Assembly: GCA_049317725.1 (NCBI GenBank)
Contig: JBMOHS010000030.1
Coordinates: forward strand, 1-28,048
Source of the DNA: CAIOZW01 sp049317725
Lineage (GTDB): Bacteria; Acidobacteriota; Blastocatellia; RBC074
Direction: 5' to 3'
Length of the DNA stretch: 28,048 nt
Shown: piece by piece, positions 22,776 to 28,048 of the stretch
How positions within the stretch are numbered: the first letter of the stretch is position 1
Layout: the number at the start of each line of letters is the position of its first letter
Made by a program: the position numbers and the translations under genes
The notes under the pieces: model-generated
What the model was told of the DNA's origin: nothing
The model's input: the letters and a program-made list of their open reading frames with translations, nothing else
The model's database searches: none

Positions 22776-24074
22776 ATGAGTCGCTTGTCACGAAGAGCGT
22801 TTGCAAAGGGAGCCATCGCCACGGGAACGGTGGGGCTGCTGGCCAAACCCCAGGTACGGGGGGCTAACGACCGGATCCGTGTCGCCCTGATCGGGTGTGG
22901 GGATCAGGGGACGGCCCTCTGGAAGCGGTTTCTGGCCCAGCCGGATGTGCAACCGGTCGCGGTCTGCGATGTCTACCAACCCCACCTGCAACGGGCCGCA
23001 GAGATGGCCCCCAGCGGACTCCGCCGCGAGGAGGACTTTCGCCGCATCCTCGACCTCAAAGACGTCGACGCGGTGATCGTTGCGACACCTGACCACTGGC
23101 ACGCCCTGCCGACGATCCTCGCCTGCCAAGCCGGCAAGGACGTCTACGTCGAGAAGCCGCTCTCCCTGACGGTCCAGGATGGCCGGGCCATGGTCAAGGC
23201 GGCCCGGCAATACGAGCGAATCGTCCAGACTGGCAGCCAGCAGCGCTCGAGCCTGCACTACCAGAAAGCCGTTAAATTGGTGCAGGACGGCGTCATTGGC
23301 CCCGTTCACAAGATCACCGCCGGCTACACGCGCAACGCCATGCCGGGCTTTCTCCCGATCGAGTTGGGGCCACAGCAACCGCCGACGCTCAATTGGGATC
23401 TCTGGCTCGGCCCCGCCCCGAAGGTCCCGTTCGATCCCTTCCGCTGCCTCTACCACTTCCGTTGGTTCTGGAACTACTCCGGGGGGCAGATGACCAACTG
23501 GGGCGCCCACAACCTTGACATCGCCCGCTGGACCTTGGGCGAGGTCGGCCCGCAGGCGGTGACCGCCTTCGGAGGACGCTACGAGATTCAGGATGGTGGC
23601 GAGACGCCCGATGTCCAGGAGGTCATCTACCGTTTCCCGAAGGCGCTGGTGACGTGGTCCGGGCGGGAGGTCAACCGGCTGCGTGACGAGTATCTCGTCT
23701 TTCACGGCACGCTCGGCTCCCTCAGCCTCATGCGCAACGGCTTCACGGTGACACCAGAGGTCTGGCGCGGGCGCCGCAACCGCAACACCACCCCGGCGAT
23801 GGAGCCGATCGAAGAGGTCGGCGATCCCCGCCAGATGGAAGTCGCTCACGTGCGCAATTTTCTCGACTGCTTGCGCAGTCGGCAACGACCCGCGGCCGAT
23901 GTCGAGGAGGGGCACCGGACTGCCGTCATGTGCCATCTCGGGAATATCGCCACCCGACTCGGACGCACCCTCACCTGGGACGCGGTGACCGAACGGTTCC
24001 AGAACGACGAAGAGGCCAACCGCTACCTTGGCTACACCTATCGTGCCCCCTGGAACGCATATCAGAAGTCGTAG
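22776..24074 (+). CDS. Tat-exported Gfo/Idh/MocA family oxidoreductase (second copy)
   Basis: 432 residues. A twin-arginine signal (S-R-R-A-F-A-K at 5-11) is followed by a short hydrophobic stretch to about 23. The Rossmann motif ALIGCGDQG is at 37-45, then ATPDHWHA (103-110) and Glu-Lys-Pro (126-128) with the catalytic lysine. The C-terminal domain contains FRWFWNYSGGQMTNWGAHNLDI, the substrate-site histidine segment also seen in the copy at 684-2036. AGAAGGAG about 8 bases upstream supports the start. It follows the Asp-box protein after 42 bases and may share its transcript. The substrate is unknown; export suggests periplasmic sugar or polyol chemistry. Confidence 0.92.
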   Translation: MSRLSRRAFAKGAIATGTVGLLAKPQVRGANDRIRVALIGCGDQGTALWKRFLAQPDVQPVAVCDVYQPHLQRAAEMAPSGLRREEDFRRILDLKDVDAVIVATPDHWHALPTILACQAGKDVYVEKPLSLTVQDGRAMVKAARQYERIVQTGSQQRSSLHYQKAVKLVQDGVIGPVHKITAGYTRNAMPGFLPIELGPQQPPTLNWDLWLGPAPKVPFDPFRCLYHFRWFWNYSGGQMTNWGAHNLDIARWTLGEVGPQAVTAFGGRYEIQDGGETPDVQEVIYRFPKALVTWSGREVNRLRDEYLVFHGTLGSLSLMRNGFTVTPEVWRGRRNRNTTPAMEPIEEVGDPRQMEVAHVRNFLDCLRSRQRPAADVEEGHRTAVMCHLGNIATRLGRTLTWDAVTERFQNDEEANRYLGYTYRAPWNAYQKS

Positions 24075-24154
24075 CGATGGTTCGAAGAGGGACCGATCGG
24101 ATTCCCAACCGGTCCCCGGCATTTTGACAAATCAGATAACGATCGGGGGCGCTT

Positions 24155-24166
24155 CACTCGCGAGTG
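24155..24166. promoter_or_regulatory. 12-base perfect palindrome upstream of tdh
   Basis: CACTCGCGAGTG lies 36 bases upstream of the tdh start. A TTGACA at 24124-24129 could be a -35 box, but no -10 sits at the right distance. The palindrome is a candidate operator for the threonine-breakdown operon. Confidence 0.35.
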
Positions 24167-24202
24167 GCAGTCTCCGGCAGCAGGAAGAAGGAAGGATCCA
24201 TC

Positions 24203-25393
24203 ATGAAAGCACTACGCAAGGAGCATCTCGACGTCGAAGGGCTCCATTATGTCGACTCACAGCCCGAGCCGATTCCGTCGCCATCGGAAGTCAAGATTCG
24301 GGTCATCGCCGCTGGCATCTGCGGCACGGACTACGGGATCTATCACTCCTCGACGCGGCGTGGGATCCAGGATGAGATGCTTCGCCACCTTGGACAGGAC
24401 GGGACCCGCTACCAACCACTGGTCATCGGCCACGAGTTCTGCGGGGAGGTGGTCGAGGTCGGCGCGGGGGTCTCGCCAGACCTCGTCCGGGTCGGCGATT
24501 ACGTGACGAGCGAGATGCACATCGCCTGCGGCTACTGCCATCAATGCATGACCGGCCGCAAGCATGTCTGCCAGAACGTCAAGGTCAAGGGCGTCCACCT
24601 CCACGGCACCTTTGCCGATTACGTCGTCGTCCCGAGCGAGAATGTCATCAACCTCGAGCGCTTCGGAGGCAAGGCGATGATCCCTCCGCGGTTCGCGGCC
24701 TTTCTCGACGCCCTCGGCAACGCCGTCCACACCGTCATGGAGGGAGAGGTCTCCGGCAAGACCGTCGCCATCCTCGGCTGCGGAACCCAGGGAATGATGG
24801 CGACGGCGGTGGCGCGCGCCCTCGGGGCGACGCGGATCTACGTGACAGACTTCTCCAGCCCCGGTGGCTTCGATTCGGCCGCCATTGCCCGTCGCTTCGG
24901 GGTCGCCGTCGAGATGGGGGCCGATTTCTGCTTCGACACCAACGAAGAGAACTCTCCCGGGCAGAAGCAGGAACTCTACCAGCGGATTGCCGACGAACAC
25001 GGGGGCGGCGTCGATGTCATCCTCGAGATGAGCGGGTCGGAGGCGGCCTACCGCGATGCCGGCAAGCTGGTCAAGAACGGCGGGCAGATCATGCTGCTTG
25101 GAATCCCGTCCCGTCCGCTCTCGCAGTTCGATGTCGGCAACGCCATCGTCTGGAAAGGGGTGACCATGCGGGGCATCTTCGGCCGACGGATGTACGAGAC
25201 GTGGTACACGATGCTCGATCTCCTCGCCGCTGACAAGTCAGGACTCAAGCCCAAGCTGGAGAAGATCATCTCGCGCCAAGCCATTCCGCTCGAGCGCTTC
25301 GAGGAGGGCTTCGAGAAGATGCGCTCGCAGGAGGCGGTCAAGGTTCTACTGACCCCCGATCCAACCTTTCAGGTGGAGGCGGCAACGGCATGA
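24203..25393 (+). CDS. tdh: L-threonine 3-dehydrogenase-like zinc alcohol dehydrogenase
   Basis: Medium-chain zinc dehydrogenase that oxidises L-threonine to 2-amino-3-oxobutyrate with NAD, in the cytoplasm. 396 residues from the ATG at 24203 (AGGAAGG upstream); a frame to 24164 adds an unlikely 13 residues. Catalytic zinc ligand Cys40 is in GICGTD and His77-Glu78 in GHEF. The structural zinc cysteines are 109, 112, 115 and 123 (CGYCHQC then C). The NAD fold has LGCGTQG (191-197) and Asp216 suited to NAD. It is about 55 residues longer than the Escherichia coli enzyme, with an insertion around 50-70. The specificity call rests mainly on the next gene, kbl, with which it overlaps by ATGA (25390-25393); another polyol dehydrogenase cannot be excluded from sequence alone. 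Confidence 0.85.
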   Translation: MKALRKEHLDVEGLHYVDSQPEPIPSPSEVKIRVIAAGICGTDYGIYHSSTRRGIQDEMLRHLGQDGTRYQPLVIGHEFCGEVVEVGAGVSPDLVRVGDYVTSEMHIACGYCHQCMTGRKHVCQNVKVKGVHLHGTFADYVVVPSENVINLERFGGKAMIPPRFAAFLDALGNAVHTVMEGEVSGKTVAILGCGTQGMMATAVARALGATRIYVTDFSSPGGFDSAAIARRFGVAVEMGADFCFDTNEENSPGQKQELYQRIADEHGGGVDVILEMSGSEAAYRDAGKLVKNGGQIMLLGIPSRPLSQFDVGNAIVWKGVTMRGIFGRRMYETWYTMLDLLAADKSGLKPKLEKIISRQAIPLERFEEGFEKMRSQEAVKVLLTPDPTFQVEAATA

Positions 25394-26625
25394 CTCCTGA
25401 TCAACTCTACCAACAGCTCCAGCGGGAACTCGACAGCTTCGAGGCCGCCCAGACCTTCAAGTACGAAGTCCCGCTCGAAGGAGAGCAGGGCGGGACCGTC
25501 CTCGTTCGGGGGCGCCAATGCGTCATGCTCGCCTCGAACAACTACCTCGGGCTGGCCAATCACCCGCGGGTCCGGCAAGCCGCCCACGAGGGGATCGACC
25601 GCTGGGGGTTCGGGCTCTCCTCTGTCCGCTTCCTCTGCGGCACGCAGCCGATCCACCTCGCCCTGGAGGAGCGGATTGCCCACTTTGTCGGGTGTGAAGC
25701 GGCGATCTTGCACGGGTCGTGTTTTGCCGCCAACGAGGCCTTCTTCGCGGGGCTCCTCGCCAGTCCGTTTGCCGGGATGGAGGGGGAGGCCGATGTCATC
25801 TACAGCGACCAGTACAATCACGCCAGCATCATCGACGGTGTGCGTCTCTGCCGTGGCATTGCCAAGCAGGTCGTCTCGAAGGTCTACCGCAACCGGGATG
25901 CCGGCCACCTGCGCGAGCTGCTCGAGGCCGACCGGGATCTCCCCTACCGGGTGCGGCTGATCGTCACCGATGGCGTCTTCTCGATGGAGGGCCACCTCGC
26001 GCCACTGCCGGAGCTGGTCGCCCTCGCGCGGGAGTTCGGGGCCTTGCTGATGGTCGACGAGTCGCACGCCTCTGGTGTCATCGGAGCCACCGGAAGGGGC
26101 ACGCCCGAAGCGCTCGGCGTTCACGGGCAGGTCGATGTCGTTACTGGCACCTTCGGCAAGGCACTCGGCGGAGCGAGCGGCGGGTTCATTGCCGGGCGTC
26201 GCCCCCTCGTCGAATTTCTGCGCCAGAAGTCGCGCCCCTACACCTTCTCGAACACCATGCCGCCGCCGGTCGTCACCGGATCGCTCGCCGCCCTCGATCT
26301 GATCCAGACCGATCCCTCGATTGTCGGCCGCCTGCACTCGAATACCCGCCATTTCCGAAAGGGCATCGTCGCCGCGGGATTCACGATTCTGGAGGGCGAC
26401 CACCCGATCGTCCCGGTCATGCTTGGTGAGGCCGCGCTGGCCCAGGAGATGAGCCGGCAGCTCCTCGACGAAGGCGTCTACGTCAAGGGGCTCTGGTACC
26501 CAGTCGTCCCGAAGGGCGAGGCACGGTTGCGCGTCCAGATCTCGGCGGCGCACACGCCAGCCGATCTCGACCACGCCATCACGGCTTTTACGGCCGTTGG
26601 ACGCCGACTGGGAGCCATCGCATGA
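25390..26625 (+). CDS. kbl: glycine C-acetyltransferase (2-amino-3-ketobutyrate CoA ligase)
   Basis: PLP enzyme of the alpha-oxoamine synthase family. It cleaves 2-amino-3-oxobutyrate with CoA to glycine and acetyl-CoA, the second step after Tdh. 411 residues, against about 398 in Escherichia coli. The PLP lysine is Lys257 in TGTFGKALGG. The cofactor-stacking His144 is in YNHASIIDG, and Asp223/His226 lie in MVDESHASG. The substrate-site stretch ASNNYLGL (48-55) and the C-terminal motif of the family are intact. It overlaps tdh and the next gene by ATGA at each end, a compact three-gene operon. Other family members (KBL/BioF/HemA-like) share these motifs; the tdh partner decides for Kbl. Confidence 0.93.
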   Translation: MTPDQLYQQLQRELDSFEAAQTFKYEVPLEGEQGGTVLVRGRQCVMLASNNYLGLANHPRVRQAAHEGIDRWGFGLSSVRFLCGTQPIHLALEERIAHFVGCEAAILHGSCFAANEAFFAGLLASPFAGMEGEADVIYSDQYNHASIIDGVRLCRGIAKQVVSKVYRNRDAGHLRELLEADRDLPYRVRLIVTDGVFSMEGHLAPLPELVALAREFGALLMVDESHASGVIGATGRGTPEALGVHGQVDVVTGTFGKALGGASGGFIAGRRPLVEFLRQKSRPYTFSNTMPPPVVTGSLAALDLIQTDPSIVGRLHSNTRHFRKGIVAAGFTILEGDHPIVPVMLGEAALAQEMSRQLLDEGVYVKGLWYPVVPKGEARLRVQISAAHTPADLDHAITAFTAVGRRLGAIA

Positions 26626-26981
26626 CGCCACGCGAACTCATCAGACAGTGGGTCGAGGCCTTCAACCGCGCCGATCCAGAGGCCCTCGCCGACTTTTACC
26701 ACGAAGACGCGGTCAATCACCAAGTCGCCGAATCGCCGGTCGTCGGTCGCGCCGCCATTCGCGAGATGTTTCAGCGCGAATTTGCCACGGCCGAGATGGT
26801 CTGTCTGGTCGAGCAGATCTTTGAGGAAGGAGAGTGGGCGATCCTCGAATGGCGTGACCCGCTCGGGCTGCGCGGCGCCGGCTTTTTTCACGTCGTCGAT
26901 GGACAGATCCTCTTTCAGCGCGGATACTGGGACAAACTCAGCTTCCTCCGCGTTCACCAGTTGCCCCTTCCCACCTCCTGA
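26622..26981 (+). CDS. NTF2-like / SnoaL-like small protein
   Basis: 119-residue single-domain protein with the cone-shaped NTF2-like fold signature. The helical start ELIRQWVEAFNRADPEALADFYHEDAVNH is typical of SnoaL-type proteins, followed by VVGRAAIREMF and a C-terminal sheet (WAILEWRDPLGLRGAGFFHVVDGQI). Its ATG overlaps the kbl stop by ATGA (26622-26625), so it is made with the threonine-degradation enzymes. Members of this fold are enzymes or binding proteins. A role in handling the unstable aminoketone that passes from Tdh to Kbl, or its product aminoacetone, is only a suggestion from context. Confidence 0.85.
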   Translation: MTPRELIRQWVEAFNRADPEALADFYHEDAVNHQVAESPVVGRAAIREMFQREFATAEMVCLVEQIFEEGEWAILEWRDPLGLRGAGFFHVVDGQILFQRGYWDKLSFLRVHQLPLPTS

Positions 26982-27067
26982 CCGTCACCTGGCTTGGCGC
27001 GGAGAGGGACATCCGGGGTTCGTGTGGGGGAACTACTCCTGGAGAGGAAGAGATGATTGCACCATCG

Positions 27068-27140
27068 AGACACGAAGAAGAGATGGAGGATGAAGATTTC
27101 TCCAACCCAAAACCTTAGCGGCTTCGTGTCTTCGTGTGAG
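27068..27140. repeat. inverted copies of the CACGAAGACACGAAG-type repeat
   Basis: AGACACGAAG (27068-27077) pairs exactly with CTTCGTGTCT (27122-27131). The second arm continues to 27140, reading CTCACACGAAGACACGAAG on the minus strand. This belongs to a degenerate family of purine-rich intergenic repeats seen scattered in many bacterial genomes. Confidence 0.6.
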
Positions 27141-27178
27141 AAAAAACAACTGGGCCCACGCTGGGGCGGGGAAAGAGG

Positions 27179-27216
27179 CTCACACGGAGGCACGGAGAAG
27201 ACCAAGAAGAAGATTG
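27179..27216 (+). repeat. CACGGAGGCACGGAGAAG-type repeat copy
   Basis: CTCACACGGAGGCACGGAG (27179-27197) matches the minus-strand arm at 27121-27140 with A/G exchanges. It ends with AGAAGAAGATTG (27205-27216), which recurs exactly at 27288-27299. Confidence 0.6.
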
Positions 27217-27270
27217 GGAATTGAACAGCGTCAACAATCGTCCAACGTCTGAACGAAAGACATCCTTGCA

Positions 27271-27299
27271 CCGCAGAGAGATCACCGAGAAGAAGATTG
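27271..27299 (+). repeat. third repeat copy, CGCAGAGAGATCACCGAGAAG type
   Basis: A degenerate copy that shares the exact 12-base end AGAAGAAGATTG with the copy at 27179-27216, 83 bases away. Confidence 0.5.
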
Positions 27300-27475
27300 A
27301 CCCTCTTTAAGTTCATTAACGCCGGCAATAGCTGCCATTTCCATTAGAGTCCCGTGGGATCGAATTCGTTCCTGGGTGCGGCAGGACTGTGGCGGTCGGC
27401 TCCCTATCACAGCGTTGGCAGGGCAATTGTCGATTTGGTCTGGGGGGCAATGCGGCGGCACGCAGGTGAGCGGCA

Positions 27476-27955
27476 ATGGCGAGAGGGGCTCCACCGATGA
27501 AGGAGAGCAAAAGAGAGGAAGTCACCCCGGGGGATCGCGCGGCGCCCCGAAGTGGACGTGACGACAAGGCTGCCCTGCTTTACCTGCTCCAGCACCGCTT
27601 CCCCGCGCTACTGGCGCTCTATGCCTTTGGCAGCCGGGTGACAGGAGGGGCGACGGCGGAAAGCGACCTTGACTTGGCGATCCTCGTCGATGGACAAGTC
27701 GACCCGCTCTCCCTCTTCCATCTGGCTGGGGAGCTGGCCGAAGTCGTTGGCTGCGACGTCGATCTCGTCGATTTCCGGAGCGCCTCGACGGTCATGCAGT
27801 ACCAGATCCTCACCACCGGCGAGCGCTGGTGGCACCGGGACTTCCGGGCGGATCTCTACGAAGCGATGGTTCTCAATCAGAAGACCACTCTCGACGAGGC
27901 CCGCGCCGGTCTGATTGGCGACATCATGCAACGGGGCAGCGTCCATGGCCGATGA
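27476..27955 (+). CDS. mntA: MntA-type nucleotidyltransferase antitoxin (type VII)
   Basis: 159-residue minimal nucleotidyltransferase. The hallmark G-S-x10-D-x-D is exact: Gly52-Ser53, ten residues, Asp64-x-Asp66, with a further Asp in CDVDLVDF. In characterised pairs MntA transfers AMP groups to a tyrosine of its HEPN toxin and silences it. The ATG at 27476 has AGGTGAG seven bases upstream and is preferred; an ATG at 27497 gives 152 residues. The partner starts inside the 3' end of this gene (27945), an 11-base overlap, which is the usual coupled arrangement. Identification as part of a HepT-MntA pair depends on both this motif and the HEPN-like start next door. Confidence 0.9.
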   Translation: MARGAPPMKESKREEVTPGDRAAPRSGRDDKAALLYLLQHRFPALLALYAFGSRVTGGATAESDLDLAILVDGQVDPLSLFHLAGELAEVVGCDVDLVDFRSASTVMQYQILTTGERWWHRDFRADLYEAMVLNQKTTLDEARAGLIGDIMQRGSVHGR

Positions 27956-28048
27956 CCTTCTGATCAACAAGACGGCGACGATCGAGCGCTGCGTCTCCCG
28001 GATCCGGGAGGAGTATGGCAACGACCAGACGGCATTCAGCCGCAGCCA
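27945..28048 (+). CDS. hepT: HepT-like HEPN toxin (3' partial, type VII)
   Basis: Only 34 residues are inside the window, beginning MADDLLINKTATIERCVSRI. This matches the start of HepT (DUF86) HEPN ribonucleases, helix one with the I-N-K-x-x-x-I-E-R-C pattern. The catalytic R-x4-6-H motif and the target tyrosine lie beyond the edge. It overlaps mntA by 11 bases in another frame, so production of toxin follows translation of the antitoxin. Characterised HepT cuts tRNA or mRNA when not AMPylated. Confidence 0.82.
   Translation, partial: MADDLLINKTATIERCVSRIREEYGNDQTAFSRS

Larger units (their letters stand above)
26982..27475. other. 494-base intergenic region with degenerate repeats
   Basis: I see no credible gene here. 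Frames on the minus strand read through the repeats and have low-complexity, unlikely protein. The AT content is higher than in the flanks. It holds three related repeat copies, listed separately, a probable promoter region for the toxin-antitoxin pair, and no clear terminator for the tdh operon. Confidence 0.7.

Noticed and set aside
24124..24129. TTGACA upstream of tdh as a sigma-70 promoter
   Set aside because: No acceptable -10 box lies 16 to 18 bases downstream.
26954..27328. 124-codon minus-strand frame in the spacer before mntA
   Set aside because: It reads through the CACGGAG/CACGAAG repeats; the product is a typical low-complexity repeat translation.

Overview
The window looks like a chromosomal stretch from a GC-rich, didermic (LPS-forming) bacterium. 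The lpxC gene, a TlpA-type thioredoxin, two Tat-exported Gfo/Idh/MocA oxidoreductases, a large Asp-box (BNR) protein, BACON domains and a bS21 gene together fit Acidobacteriota or a neighbouring phylum. That placement rests on gene content alone; there is no rRNA here to fix it. I see no insertion sequence, tRNA, rRNA or CRISPR array.

Left third (1-6751). A TlpA-like thioredoxin, cut by the window edge, and a Tat-exported Gfo/Idh oxidoreductase are followed by a translationally coupled pair: an outer-membrane lipoprotein-sorting-like protein and an RND/MMPL exporter. The exporter gene converges on lpxC with a 7-bp overlap of the two 3' ends. rpsU (bS21) lies upstream of lpxC on the minus strand. 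It has a recognisable sigma-70 promoter, a TTG start and a very strong intrinsic terminator that separates it from lpxC.

Middle (6963-19347, all minus strand). A 1687-residue secreted mosaic protein combines an alpha/beta-hydrolase-like domain with calcium-loop motifs, an Asp-box sialidase-like propeller, two BACON domains and two regions resembling polysaccharide deacetylases. Next are a DSD1/D-threonine-aldolase-type PLP enzyme and a small secreted protein. A signalling operon follows: FecR-domain secreted protein, NtrC-family sigma-54 activator, then CHASE2-PAS histidine kinase, the last two overlapping by ATGA. A sigma-54-like promoter sits just past the kinase gene and in front of the small secreted protein. 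This suggests a self-contained envelope-sensing circuit with its target next door, and it is the most attractive hypothesis in the window.

Right third (19617-28048, plus strand). An 11-Asp-box exported protein and a second Tat Gfo/Idh oxidoreductase precede a tight tdh-kbl-NTF2-like operon for threonine breakdown to glycine and acetyl-CoA (both junctions overlap by ATGA). A 494-base non-coding stretch then carries degenerate CACGGAG/CACGAAG repeats. The window ends in a MntA-HepT (type VII) toxin-antitoxin pair, with HepT cut by the edge.
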